DNA from: Membranipora membranacea
Taxonomy: Eukaryota; Bryozoa; Gymnolaemata; Cheilostomatida; Membraniporidae
Direction of reading: 5' to 3'
Assembly: GCA_914767715.1 (NCBI GenBank)
Contig: OU612069.1
Location: 14,443,387-14,507,386, forward strand
DNA length: 64,000 bases
Position numbers and translations under genes: made by a program. Positions 11,988 to 24,492 of this stretch are shown here, piece by piece (position 1 is the first letter of the stretch; each line of letters begins with the position of its first letter). The notes beneath the pieces were generated by a model. The model saw nothing but the letters and a program-made list of their open reading frames with translations. It had not been told where the DNA came from and did not search any database.

Positions 11988-12051
11988 GCTTTAGCATCAG
12001 AATGAAAAACTTGTCTCGTCGAAAAAAAGTCAATAAGGTGATAATACTTAC

Positions 12052-12358
12052 TGATGACATATAGCATTAGAACAGATGTCACACCAATAATCCCAAGGTC
12101 GAATGCAGGCTTCCATTTCACAGACAGCTCCATCAAAGAATTTTGCAGCGCAATCTTTCTTTGTAGCCTCCTGGATCATATCCTCGTAATACTCAGGGTT
12201 ATCCCACCACGGAGGATTATCACACTCATCATCACCATTAGCTGTGTGTGTCGTTGCTAGAGAGCGATTAGATAAAGCAGAACCAAGACTTTCTACTTCC
12301 TCCTTTACTTCTGATATTAAAACTTCCTGCGCTTCAACTGCTTCTTGTATTTCCATAG
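12052..12358 (-). CDS. Unrecognised gene, exon 1: acidic N-terminus and Cys-rich cluster
   Basis: The reading frame opens at an ATG (12,354-12,356) just after a strong acceptor-like pyrimidine stretch ending TTTTGCTAG, so there is probably an upstream non-coding exon. The first 45 residues are acidic and helical-looking (MEIQEAVEAQEVLISEVKEE). A Trp/Tyr-rich segment follows (NPPWWDNPEYYEDMIQEATK), then Cys pairs in CEMEACIRPWDYWCDICSNA and ICHQ. The cluster continues in exon 2 and resembles a small zinc-binding fold of the PHD/B-box type, but spacing does not fit a family I can name. The donor ATGTCATCA/GTAAGT joins exon 2 in phase. Confidence 0.6.
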
Positions 12359-13240
12359 CTAGCAAAACAAAAAAGACACAACTACTATCTATAAAACACA
12401 ATTGCCCTGTGTCGTTTTATTATGCAGTGTAGTTATGTTATGTAACTCGCCAGTGGTCCCGAGTTAGTAGTAATATAATCCTTAATGCCTGAGATTGCAT
12501 ATTTTGATGGTTTAGATTATTAATGTTTGACACATTGTGAGTGATAAGGCGATTAACAAGACACTATCTGGATTGGCCATCAATTAGTGGTCATTATTAC
12601 CTACAGTTTCAACTCTCATCTTTTCCCTAATATTATCCAATGGGTCAACTTACTTGGGATTCCCAAGATTTTTCACAAACATTACATGCAGGACAAATTA
12701 TCTTAATCTTAATCTCAATCAATGCAGACATGTCATATATGTTTACCTATACGGGCTTAGGCGTCTATAAATACTGCTAGTGAAGTCACCACTGTAGCCT
12801 GAGTAGACCAGTAGTTGCAGAAAATTTTAAAATAAAACCTCATTTACGGCAAAACCTGCCTTGGCTAGCACATATCCAACCTAAAATCTTTCGTAGATCG
12901 GCCACCACTGAAGTCAAGACGATAATTTCTTCACAAAGGAAATACCATTGTGGTGTTAAAGCCAATTAAACAGTTCTTCTGGAAGAATTCTTATAACACA
13001 AATGCCAGCTTTGACAAGAAATTAAAAACTTTGATGAAAGGTTGTTGGTGAGAACACTTTTGCTTCAGACCTAACAAGGTAGCGGACACGAATTAATATT
13101 TTCAGCCACATCAAGCCGCTAATATAATTTCATTCTATCATGTGAACAAGCTTCAACATTAAAACCCTAATAGTGGGGAAGTTATGATCCCTCAAAGTCT
13201 ATGGGTATGCAGCCTTTTAGATTCAGCCACTACCGGTTTA

Positions 13241-14520
13241 GTATTGTAAACTGTCCCCCGCGCGAAAACAAACCCGGGACACTTTACAATATTGTAAACT
13301 GTCCCGGGGACACTATACAATAAAAACAGGCCTACTGTAAACTGTCCCACCCTATTGTAAACTGTCCCCCCCTATTTTAAACTGCCCCCCCCCCCTATTG
13401 TAAACTGTCCCGGGGACACTATACAATAAAAACAGGCCTATTGTAAACTGTCCCACCCTATTGTAAACTGTCCCACCCTATTGTAAACTGTCCCCCCCTA
13501 ATTTAAACTGCCCCCCCCCCCCCTATTGTAAACTGTCCCGGGGACACTATACAATAAAAACAGGCCTATTGTAAACTGTCCCACCCTATTGCAAACTGTC
13601 CCCCCCCCCTATTTTAAACTGCCCCCCCCCCCCTATTGTAAACTGTCCCCCTATTGATTACTGTCCATTTCAAGGGCCCAGCTGTTTATCATCATTCTAA
13701 ATGGGTCAGATCATCTAACTGGAGCATACCATGATGTTCTCGCCGCCACTATGATGGCCCAAGCTGTACTATGGGATGGTGGTGGTATCTCATTGACATT
13801 ATGAATGAGTGTATAAAGCCTCTTTTTCATGTGGTACTTGATAGATCTATTTTTCGCAAACACTAGTTTTTATTTGAAGCTCCTATGATTAAGAGATGTC
13901 TGGTTTGCGAAGAAAGGTGCACTAAGCCAACAGTGAATAGATGTGTAGTTACCACATCACAGAACACACTGTCCTTGGAGTGCCTTGCAAACAGCTACCA
14001 TTGCCGAATTAAGAACAATTATTATCGAAATCGCACTTAGGCACCTTGATGATGATATACTCTCTCATGTAGTGATGGCTGAACAAACAATCTAGTGGCA
14101 AGTGTACTAGTGCTGCTTTCGTATTGAGTTGAGGCCGGAATTCTTGCTACACCTCAACAAAGCTTATTGCTTAAGCCGAGCGAAAATAACCATCCCCCAA
14201 CAGCTATTTTTTTAAACTGTATGCTCAAAAAATACAGGTGGCATCTTAAGTTATTTTACAGCCATAGTGTAGGCGACATAATGATTCTATTTGACCATTT
14301 TCGGATGGACAGTTTACAATAGGGGGGGGGGGACAGTTTACAATAGGGGGGGACAGTTTTCAATAGGAGGGGACAGTTTACAATAGGGGGGGGGGGACAG
14401 TTTACAATAGTTACAATAGGAGGGGACAGTTAACAATAGGGGGGGGACAGTTTACAATAGGCCTGTTTTAATTGTAAAGTGTCCAGGGGCTGTTTTCATG
14501 CGGGGGACAGTTTACAATAC
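13241..14520. mobile_element. Foldback element whose arms are a 16-18-bp minisatellite
   Basis: The two ends are an exact 20-bp inverted pair, GTATTGTAAACTGTCCCCCG (13,241-13,260) and its complement (14,501-14,520), each flanked by TA. The left arm (to about 13,665) is built of repeats of TATTGTAAACTGTCCC with variable C runs. The right arm (from about 14,300) is the same repeat inverted, GGGACAGTTTACAATA. The middle 630 bp is unique here and has no long open frame. TA flanks suggest a Tc1/mariner-like mobilisation. Confidence 0.85.
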
Positions 14521-15386
14521 TACACCAGCACATTCCTGTCCAGAAGTCTTTTGTTGGCTGGGGCATCGGGTTAGATATTTTTTTAAAGCGAGTGACTGAA
14601 ATGTTCCAGGTTTGATATAGGACTTAAATTTTGGATGACAAAAATGAGCACTTATTTGGTTCATGCTTCAATAAAACACTGTCACCTAGACCATTTTTGT
14701 AATGGTTTAAATCCAAATAGATATGATTGATTATCAAAAACAGTAATTAATCAAATCCATTCAATTTGTGAAACAAGGCTAATCTTGTTTAAATCCATTG
14801 TTTCATAAAATAATTTAGCCTAGGTTCTGACATGATGAGGGAAACTGGTACTGGTACTGGTAATTTTAAATACGATGTATTCATGTCAGCGATAGGGACT
14901 CAAACCCAAAAAGGCCTTTATCATACAAGCCCAGCATTAAATCAATTAGAGATATAAACACTATGGAAGAGCATTGCATCAGGAAATTACAACCTCTAGA
15001 TTAGATTGACTATGCTGCGATGGCGTAACATGTGATCACCAGAGTGCATTGGTGGGCACAAGTAGGATTTTTTCACTTTCAAGTAAGGCTATGTCTAGGC
15101 CTCTCTACTATAAAGTGAACGAGAGTTAGCCAGCTGGACCACGAGTAGAGTAGAGTGAACTATAAATTATCTACAGAGCCCCAGAGTAGAGTAAAAGAGT
15201 AAGTACACTGGTTAGAGTAGAGTGGAAGGTAGTAACACAGGTCTCAGAGTCGAGTAAATATACAAGTGACATTCAAAATCTAGGTCTCAAACTACAGTGT
15301 TTTAATTATGGCAAAAAGTCATTATGATGAAGTCAGAGCTTGGTCAAGTCAAAGTTGCAATATTTTGAAGGATTTGCCTTGTACTA

Positions 15387-15746
15387 AAGACTAGCTAAAA
15401 AATGCATGTTATAGTCAGGGAGTTACATCATGGGATTGCAGATTCAGACCAAAACATTGCCGAACAAACAGAAGTCTAGCTTTTTCAACGATTTTACAGA
15501 GCCAGTGCTATTTTATCGCTTTTTATAACAACAGCTTTATCTACAAGACCTAAACTGAAAGCTATTGCCAGCATACGATTTATAACATCTCTGTCATGAT
15601 AATGTATATGTTTCATAAAAAACAAAAAGATACCAAAAGCATTCACCTACAAGTTACTTATGATAAAGTTGTGTCAGGTTAGCATGGCAAAACTTTATCA
15701 TAAACAACTGCCTGACTATAACATGAATTGGCCTTTGGGTAGTATT
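15387..15746. mobile_element. TA-flanked MITE (family A, copy 2)
   Basis: It begins AAGACTAGCTAAAAAATGCA and ends TTTGGGTAGTATT, with TA on each side, and shares the ATGTTATAGTCAGG arm with the copy at 5,939-6,216. It is longer than copy 1 and its centre is different. Confidence 0.65.
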
Positions 15747-16913
15747 TAAAGGAGTGCGAGAAAACGCCAGACATGCTTAAACTTTTTAGCTGATGGTGTT
15801 ATTCTAGTTATTCTTCTTACATTAGTCTGTAAGCTAGACATATGTGTAGTCTATCACAGTATTGTATCAGATAGAATATCAGATTGCAAAATACCAGACT
15901 ACAAAATGGTAATTCCCCTGTTACTAAGCAACATGAAAATAAGGAAATGGCGAATAACCAAGAATTGTTAACAAAACAGTAACATATAAAAACTCTCCTG
16001 TCTACTCGAGTGGCACACAGTAAATACTCACAGAGAGAGTCGTAATATAAAACGACACTCTGAGAGAAGGGTAGGCGAGATTAAACTGATGAAAATGTAA
16101 AATGGAGTGGAGTCAAGACCACCAAAAGTGAACTTAGAGTAGAGTGATTTTGACCAGCTTCCCCAGCTCTTGTGAACTTGAGTGAGTTGGAATTTCCCAC
16201 CCCTGTCTAATTTGTTTCTGTAGGTTTCGGAGGGGAACCGGGTAAATTATTGGTAACGCAAGTTGGCCAGACCAAGTAAATTTAGCATGTCTAAACATGA
16301 TTTCTTCCAATCTCTGCTTTGTGCATGACTTCTAAATGATGACAAGGTTATCTTATCTGGGGTGCGTCAGGGGGTTTAAGTCTGGGGGACTCAGATTAGG
16401 GTAATGACAATCGAAGCTGCAAATTGGGATGACAACTTTGCCAAATTAAATCGCAGTGTCATGTTCTCATAAGACATATCCTTAATCTTTTTTATCATCG
16501 ATAAAAATAAATATGCTTGTAATGTAGGGCTTTTTGATTTGGTGACTGCTATGGCATATGGAAGCTGGAGGCTATGAAAGTGTCGCTTGTGTACTGGCGT
16601 AGGAGGTGAAAGAGGTGAAAAATTATGTTGAGTTGATCAAGTTAGATTGGTGAAATTAGATGAGAATAGTAAGATAAAATTGGATTGTAGATTATACTAT
16701 AAGGAAGGGAGAAATCATGAAGGTTCAAAAAATCGTAAATGTATAATGATCAGCCTGGTCGTAATGAGTCACCTACATGTAGTCAATAATATTTATGTTA
16801 ATTGGATATTTCATTTATAGAGCGCTTGACCTTGTGCCAATCCTCCCACTATTTACAGCCTTCCTTCTACTGTTTGAGTAAACACTGTGTGAATAATGTT
16901 GTGGTACACTTAC

Positions 16914-16981
16914 CTGATGCTATACAGGACGATCAGTGGCACTGGTATGAGGTGGAGTGAAGATCTGTCGGAACGGCTTTT
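16914..16981 (-). other. Exon-like cassette A of the array
   Basis: On the minus strand a pyrimidine-rich acceptor ending CTCTTTTTAG precedes AAAAGCCGTTCCGAC, and the segment ends ATCAG/GTAAGTG. It is 68 nt long. One frame is open throughout (starts KSRSDRSSLHLIPVP). The match to cassette B is close in the first 40 nt. Coding status is uncertain; it could be an untranslated or alternative exon of the unrecognised gene on the same strand. Confidence 0.5.
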
Positions 16982-17602
16982 CTAAAAAGAGCAAAAGAAA
17001 TATGATTGGTTGGACAATGAATTTATTTATTTTGCAACAAAATAGCTTCTTTCATTAAGTACTATAATTGGAATTGAACTGAGTCAACTTGCTATACTGG
17101 CTACTGTTTTTTTTCAAACAAAAGAAACCAGATTAGATCTCAAAACAGTTGATCGCCAACTCTGTAATAAAGTATTCAGTTTGTGAAACTAGGCTACTTT
17201 GTTTCTTATAAGTATTTAGCTTAGGTTCTGACATCATTAGGGGAATAAACAAGCTCTGCTCTTATTTCAACAGCACAATTCATATATATATAATAGGGAA
17301 AGGTACTAATTCAAGCCCAGCATAACACAAGGTCACAAATCATGGATCGTTATTATGATAAATAATAAACCAAAGAATGAACTTGAGGTGTTTCTATTTT
17401 GGTAGCTCTATCAAAGGTGCTGATTTGTGTCGGTTTGTTTTTGCAGAATCTTGCAAATCATGCTAGCTCAGAGCTAAATCTCCCATAAATCCTCACAAAC
17501 AACATTAGACTAATAGAGGAATGACATACTCTAGACAGTTTGATTAAGTTAACCTTACATGAAAAAAACAGCAGTTCTGAAAAGCCTAGGGACTACTTGC
17601 CT

Positions 17603-17684
17603 AGTCTAAGTGCTAAGACTCAAAGGCGCAGGGAGTTACCTGCGCAGGTAACTCTCTGCGCCTTTGAGTCTGAGCGCTTAGACT
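17603..17684. repeat. Large near-perfect palindrome
   Basis: AGTCTAAGTGCTAAGACTCA and the following 23 nt face their complement, with the centre at CCTGCGCAGG. The arms are about 41 nt with only a few mismatches. It contains GGCGCAGGGAGTTACC and would form a strong cruciform or RNA hairpin. No target duplication is clear. Confidence 0.8.
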
Positions 17685-19393
17685 ACCACTTGCCCATCCT
17701 TAGTGCGGGCTATTTTTGGAAGGGGAAGCCATCCAAGTTGGTGAATTTTTGGTAAGCAGGGCAAGCGGATTTGACTGTAGGCTGGCAGGAGGAATTATGT
17801 CTTCTAATCTGCAAACTATATTCGAACGATTAGAGCTGCTATTTGAGATAACAACTCCTAAGATCGGCATATTTGCAGAATGAATTCACAGTGCTCATGA
17901 TTCATAAAGAATTAAATTGGCCATAACCTAAGAGAAAAATTCAAAATATTCTTGTTATTCAGACCAATTTTTGATTCAGCGGCAGGGTTTTGATTGGAAT
18001 TGGAAGGCTACCAAGGTGTTGCTGTCCTACTTCTAGAGAGATGATGAAGTGGGACAACTCTGCTAAGGTCAAGTTGTGCCTTTTGGATGAGAATATGTAA
18101 GATATGGTTGGACTGTAAATAAGATTATGATAGTGTGATCCCACCAGACTCTTGCCAACCGTCCGTCGGTCACTAGAATATGAGAGAGCAGGTAAATTTA
18201 TAAAGCTATTGATTCATCGGATGTATATAGGAATCGGTCTGGTCATTAAGCTTCTCCTGCAGGTAATTAATAATATATTAAGAGAAACCAGATCTATAAT
18301 TTGGTTAGGTGCTTGACCTAGAAGCAAATCCTCCAACACCTTATATCCTTCCCATGGTTTTTTTAAAATGGGGGACAGAAATTGAGCTGGATGAACATTG
18401 AATTAACTAGTTGCGTAACAATATGAGCAATGATTTAGTTCAGCCTTTCAATGAAACAGACTAACCCCACAGACTAGCTAATGTAATTGTTTTAAAACAA
18501 TAAAATCTGAATATGAAAAATAAAACATTTGAAAAACGCAACGTATCAGCATTCAATTTGAAAAACTAGGCTAATCAGAGTTAAGATCTTTTGTTTCATA
18601 AAAATATTTAGCATTGGTTCTTAAATTGTTAGAAGAGCAAACATAGATCAATGTTTTTATGCTAGTAGTAGGAAGCCCCTGGAGGTGCTTTAGTCGTCGT
18701 TCAAACTTTTTAACTCCTTCACAGAAATAAACATCTAGAAATTCTAGATAAACCTGCATGGAGCAAAAAAGGGTCAGAAAACTCCACTCTAGATATGAGG
18801 ATATTATATTTTGTTGTCATTGAGAGGCCCGGGGGGGGGGGGAGGGGCTTTGCATCAGGGTTGATTAATGGTAACATATTTTGATCAAACAGCTGTCATA
18901 CCAAATGTAAAAAGTTATCTGCAAATACACTAGAATGGAGTTGATTAGGTTACATCTCAATCTACAATTTAATCTACAGCTCTCCTGGCCGGAGAGCGGA
19001 AGGTGGGGGTGAAAGTCAAGGGGGCTTAGACGAGTACCATTGTCAGGAGCATTTTTGTAACTCCTGACAAATACCATAGTTATTATACTGGTATTTATTA
19101 GTGTAGGTAAGAAGCAACCTTATAGGCCCTGTATTTATCAATTGAATTATGATTATTATGGACGGCACACATGCAAATTAAGGGTTTATAAACTGTGCAT
19201 GCGCTGAAAGCAAGCTTGTGTCATTCCATGGCTTACTCAGGGATGTTTTATTTATTTAGCCTTGGTCTGCTGAGCTAGCAAAATGTAACTTATTGTACTA
19301 TCTTAAATAATCTGCCGTACAATGCAAAGTGAAGGAGAGGTATACACCCGTGCCAGGGGGGGGGGAGGGGGCTGGAACAATCAACCGTAAAAC

Positions 19394-19490
19394 AGCTCCC
19401 CCAGTGGGACTCGAACCCACAACCGCTGCGGTACTAATCGCCTGGCAGTGAATAGCAAGCGCGCTAACCGATTGCCGCCATCTCACCATC
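19394..19490 (-). mobile_element. tRNA-derived SINE head
   Basis: On the minus strand an A-box-like TGGCGGCAATCGG is followed, after an extended arm, by the B box GGTTCGAGTCCCACT. The long distance between boxes resembles a class-II tRNA (Ser/Leu type). It lacks a clean acceptor stem, so it is a SINE or pseudo-tRNA rather than a gene. Confidence 0.55.
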
Positions 19491-19499
19491 CCCAAAAAA

Positions 19500-20600
19500 A
19501 TAATGGGTCGATGGCGCTAATTAGATAGCCTGCTATTCACTACTCGGAGTTGTGTTCTCTCATCCCACAGCACATTCCAATCCACCATTGCCACCCTATG
19601 AAACACAGCGTACGTTTTAGGGCTATTGGCCTTACATGGCCCATTGCTGGGACCCCTTGTAGTAGGTTTAGCTTGTAGCACAAAGGAGCCGATCATCAAG
19701 GCATAACTGATACATTATATCAAGCACTAATCCTTGGTGTGCTAATAATAATTGAAGGATGTTTGATTTAGCTTCAGTTTAATTATTATGAAACAAAAAT
19801 ATAATTATGAAGATAATTAGTTAGTAATATGTAAACTTAGGCAGAAACTATGAAGGTGTAGCTACACGAGACGATGTAATCACAAGCCGATGGCATGTCT
19901 AGACATGCTCAGCCGATCTCACACTTCTATACAGGCCTATGAGTTAGTACACGATGGTCTAGTGAGTCATAGTGGGGTCATAAATCAGGTGCCTAGATTG
20001 ACCAATGAACTCTCTCAGTTCAATCGATTGACCAATGATATTTAATGGGCATGTTAACAAATGACCGGATATAGATGTCATATTAAATCCGGGTCTTTGT
20101 CACTTTGAATCTTCACCAAATAAAATTTCAGTCTTCTGTAAAATTGATTTTCCTATGCTATCCTATGGATGTCATGTCAGGACAGCTTCCATTTCCAAGT
20201 GATACAGCTATTACCTTCCATATTTTCACTACAACACCACTCCTATCTTTGTAGTTATTGTCTTTTTTATCATAAATAGGAGGATGTGATTTTACTACAG
20301 ATATTATCAACTCCTCCATTTTGATAGCCTGCCACGATTTGATAGATAACGCGTAATTATTGAAGCAAGCAATCAACAACCAATCAGCATAGAGGATCGT
20401 CCAGATCACTCGGGCAAAAGACCAACAAGTTCGATGTCCACTTAACACGAGTAATCACTCGTGCAGATCCACCGATTAACCACACGTGACCCCAAATCGA
20501 TGTAAGAATTGTCTCGTGTAGCTAGAGCTTTAGAGACACAACTGTCTCAACAAAAGAAGTATTCAATAATGTTTATTGCAACAGTGACCTTTTAATCAAT
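19500..20600. other. Stretch with no recognisable gene
   Basis: No splice-bounded coding exon or clear repeat. It ends near a long C tract at 20,607-20,633. The minus-strand open frame at 20,158-20,448 has no recognisable motif. Confidence 0.35.
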
Positions 20601-20606
20601 GCTATT

Positions 20607-20633
20607 CCCCCACCCCCCCCCCCCCCCCCCCCC
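20607..20633. repeat. Long poly-C tract
   Basis: CCCCC, A, then 21 C. Same kind of tract as at 7.5, 23.96, 24.6 (as G) and 43.5 kb. Confidence 0.9.
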
Positions 20634-21146
20634 ATTTTATTAGCCGCTGCACTATTCATGTACAATTGTTGTGTCTGGTTATTTACATTACCACAATTAG
20701 CAGTAGAGATTTGTGCTGTGATTACTTATTTATCATTGGTTTTTGGTTGTGACTATTTATCTGGTCATGGAAAGCAGCATTAGAAAAACTGATGGCTGTA
20801 GAATTATTATTAATTCTATGATTAACATAACTTATACATACTGGAAACTTCAGAATAGGAGCAAGATCATTTTTATGTTTAATAATTATTTATTATCAAA
20901 TAAATGACATACGTAGCAATGCCATGTGCTAACCAATATTTATCATATGTTTTATAATTAATCTTGGGTTTATGAGTCATGCATAGTTAGCAAACAGTCA
21001 GGATCATTGCAACATACCGACCATAGCAAATGTTTTATTTGTCAGCAAACAGAAATTTTGGTGCGCCACCTCAGCATTATTGCAACGTGCCAACTCAGCA
21101 ATCCTAACATCCTATATAAGGCAAGGCCGACCGTATTAAATGTGTA

Positions 21147-21466
21147 GTATCATCTTTAGACTTTGGCAGCAAGGGTTTGCCATAGTGTATCATATTTAGA
21201 CTTTGGCAGCAAGGGTTTGCCATAGTGTATCATCTGTAGACTTTGGCAGCAAGGGTTTTCCATAGTGTATCATATTTAGACTTTGGCAGCAAGGGTTCGC
21301 CATAGTGTGTGTGCTTTAGACTTTGGCAGCAAGGGTTTGCCATAGTAGTAGCATTTTAGACTTTGGCAGCAAGGGTTTGCCAGAGGGTATCATAGACTTT
21401 AGTAGTAAGGGTTTACCAAGAGTAGTATCCTTTTTAGACATTGGTGGTAAGAGTTTATTAAGGTGA
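21147..21466. repeat. 40-bp minisatellite
   Basis: TTTAGACTTTGGCAGCAAGG recurs with an exact 40-bp period (21,157, 21,197, 21,237, 21,277, 21,317, 21,357). Two more diverged copies follow, where Cs and Gs have drifted (TTTAGTAGTAAGGGTTTACC and ACATTGGTGGTAAGAG). Confidence 0.9.
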
Positions 21467-21645
21467 AATACAGAGTTCAGGATTACGAGTTGAAGACACG
21501 GTGACAGAGGCGTACACAAAGAGGAATTACAGAGTTCAAGATTACGAGTTGAAGACACGGTGACAGAGGCGTACACCAGGAGGAATTACAGAGTTCAAGA
21601 TTACGAGTTTGGAGACATAGTGACAGGAGCGTTCACAAAGAAGAA
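21467..21645. repeat. 59-bp tandem repeat, three copies
   Basis: GATTACGAGTTGAAGACACG and the rest of the unit recur at 21,481, 21,540 and 21,599, a 59-bp period. It directly abuts the 40-bp minisatellite. The minus-strand open frame across both is a consequence of the repeats. Confidence 0.9.
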
Positions 21646-22509
21646 TTACAGACAGTATTATTTATAAGGCAATTAATTTTAAGACCTTGAAGATTTATTT
21701 ATATCTCAAGTTTTATGAAGTTAAAGTGTCATTTGACTTTGTTTTCAATAAATTCAAAATTTGCAAGAGGCTTATATTTTCTAGCCAGGCAGATGGCACT
21801 TCAGGGTATTTATTGGCATACCTAAAGTTGGGTGTAAAGCAGTTTATTTTAGTCAAGTGAAACTGCTTCGCTTGGGTCAAATACTTTTAATAAGTTGACA
21901 TAGCTATTGGAGAGCTTGAATCACAGTCATCCCTTGGTGTAATTGAAATTGGTTATTTAGAAGGCTGAAATTTAATTTTGTTATCATAAGTAGACTATCA
22001 AGTTGTATGTTATGTAATAGTAAAGCTAATCCTTCGAAGTTACACCCCCCCCCCCCCACGCAAGTCAGGGTAAGGATAGTCCTAGTTCTACCAAGTAGCC
22101 TTTTCTGTTCAGAACTAGGAACGGTAGAAAAAAGTCTATTTTGGGTTGCCTTTTGTTGAGCAAAGCACTTGATTATTGACATAATTGACTACTTGAGATA
22201 TCAATTTGGTTTATTAACATAGTGCGTAGACAAATAAACATAGACAGGTCCTACATAATTTGTCACATTCTTGTAAACATTCATAAGTACTGGCATAACA
22301 AGGAAGTTACAATAGGGTTTCCCAGTGAAGTTCCTTTGTAATATTGAGGAGGGAATTCTCTTAAGTTAAACTATCTTGAGTAACTACAGTTGAATAGAAT
22401 TAATTGATCATAGAATTTAACGCTTATTATTACATTGTATTTTGAGATATTACCCCTGCTACTGCTAGGAACCTGAGAAAATTAGTATTTACTAACGGCG
22501 TAAAACCAA

Positions 22510-22700
22510 AAGCTCACCTTACCAGCCTGACACAATCTGAGGGTTGCCAGTTCGAATCCCGGTCACTACACATGCTGCTAAAGGAGGTGAGCTCTCCGGA
22601 CAATAGCCTAGCTTGCCCACTCCTACCTTGTACTGGAGTGGGACAGAACCTAGACAGGACACTATATACAGCTAAAGTAAGGCACCATAGAGTCTCCCCA
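22510..22700. mobile_element. Possible tRNA-derived SINE
   Basis: A B-box-like CAGTTCGAATCCCGG follows a tRNA-like stretch on the plus strand, with a downstream body containing CCTTGTACTGGAGTGGGACA. A convincing A box is missing. It sits inside the tandem array. Confidence 0.4.
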
Positions 22701-23959
22701 AAAGGCTGGCGGCTAGTAGAGAGGACACTCAACTGATAGCTCTGCACTGAGAGGATCTTGCTTGAGAAATCAGTTATTTGTAACAATTTTTTTTAGGTGG
22801 GCCTGTTCTATCGATTGTATTGATGAGTTTAGTTGTATTGGTCATCCTAAAACCCTAGTTTCAGATACAACACCATAAAAGTATTTAGCATAGGTTTTGA
22901 TATTGTTACAGGAACAAACATAGTACATCAAACAAGCTGCAGGAACTCAAACCCAAACAGCTCATTGTAATACAAGGGGCTGTTCACTGAATTCCGTATA
23001 TTTTCACTTGGCAAATTAATTGTTTTGTGAGGTTTGACCAACTATGATAATCTGAATTAGCATCTATAGTTTCATAAAGGTTTTTAGCAGGTTCTGAAAT
23101 TGTTACCAGAATGAACATGTTTCAAGACAGACAGGTGAACATCAGAGTAATCTAGCAATAATCGCGTATAAATATGGTAGTTGCCTTTCCATTTACGATG
23201 AGAAGACAGCCATCAAATTAAAATTGTCTCATAATCGACCCACCGATATTATGTTCTATATCAAAAATTGTTTTAAACCAAAGAAGCCTGTTTATCAAAA
23301 CAGTTATGATAAAAACCCGTAGAGTACCAGCATTCAATTTGAACAACTACGCTACGCTTATCTGAATTAGTAGAATCTATACCTTCATAAAGGTTTTTAG
23401 CATAGGTTCTGAAATTGTTACGGCAATAAACAAAATTTTTGGCTGCTCTATGGAAGGTGCTGACTTGTACTGGCATGGCACTGGCATACTTATCGTGTCG
23501 ACCAATACACAAAACCAAACATCTCTACTAGTGCTGTGTGAAATTACTAGCAAGTCAAAACGGTATATTAGAAAATATATTATATTGATATCGATCACAA
23601 ACGTAATTGGGAGTGATCACATTCTGATATTGAGTGTTTCAAGACAGAGAGGGCGACATCAGAGATATCTAGCAATAATCGCCTATAAATATGATAAATT
23701 TCATCCATTTACCATGGTGAGACAACTATTACATGAAAATTGTCTATTAATCGACCTACCGAAATAATGGTCTACATCTAATATAAATACTGCACATTTT
23801 TTCTACCTGGCTGCTGGAAATTGTGTGAGTCTGGTTTGTAGCACATACAAACGATTAAAAAATTATCCGTCAGAGGCGCTCTTGTATTTGTTTTAAACCT
23901 GATTATCAAGACAGTAATAATAAAAACCCATTGAGTACCAGCATTCAATTTGTAAAGCG

Positions 23960-23973
23960 CCCCCCCCCCCCCC
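23960..23973. repeat. 14-nt poly-C tract within an array unit
   Basis: The C run replaces the GTGAAACTAGGC part of the usual unit motif, directly after TTCAATTTGTAAAGCG. Confidence 0.85.
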
Positions 23974-24428
23974 GCTAATCCGAATTAAAATCTCAAGCTT
24001 CATGAAGGTCTTTAGCATACTACATTCTGACATAGTTAGGGGAACAAACAATGATCTGTAGTTATTCTATTGTCCATTGTTACGTGGCACAAGAGCATGT
24101 TTATCATCACCAGAATTAAGTTTAGTATTTTGAGGCTTTTTTATTTTGTCAGCTCTATGGAAGGGACTGTCCTGAGGTAGATTTTTATTTTCAGATCATG
24201 TCAACATCTGATACGAACTTGGCCTGGTCAATAAGCCTCTTCTGTAGGTTATTAATATATCTTACAATAAATTGGCTTTAAAGTAGCAACCGTAGACTTA
24301 ATAATAATTAAGTCTATGGTAGCAACTTGGAAAGTACCTGAACCGAAGTGGATCCTCCCACCCTGCCCTCCCCATTTACACGCAACTGTCTCAAAATTAA
24401 TGTGTAAATAATACATTGGTCCTCTTAC

Positions 24429-24492
24429 CTGTGACCAGACGATCTGTAAGCGCTGGTATGAGGTGGAGTGACGATCTGTCGGGACAGCTTTT
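24429..24492 (-). other. Exon-like cassette B of the array
   Basis: The acceptor TTGCTTGTTATAG precedes AAAAGCTGTCCCGACAGATC and the segment ends GTCACAG/GTAAGAG; length 64 nt. It differs from cassette A by few substitutions over the first 40 nt (CACTCCACCTCATACCAG is shared exactly) and then by small indels. One frame is open (KSCPDRSSLHLIPALTDRLV), and a second frame is open too. Confidence 0.5.

Noticed and set aside
15050-16210. A larger hAT-like element with GGTGGG ends and AGAGTAGAGT repeats
   Set aside because: The right end (CCCACCCCTG) looks like a hAT tip, but the left end and flanking duplication do not match well enough to define it.
21157-21400. CRISPR array
   Set aside because: The 40-bp units are contiguous with no unique spacers and the context is an animal genome.
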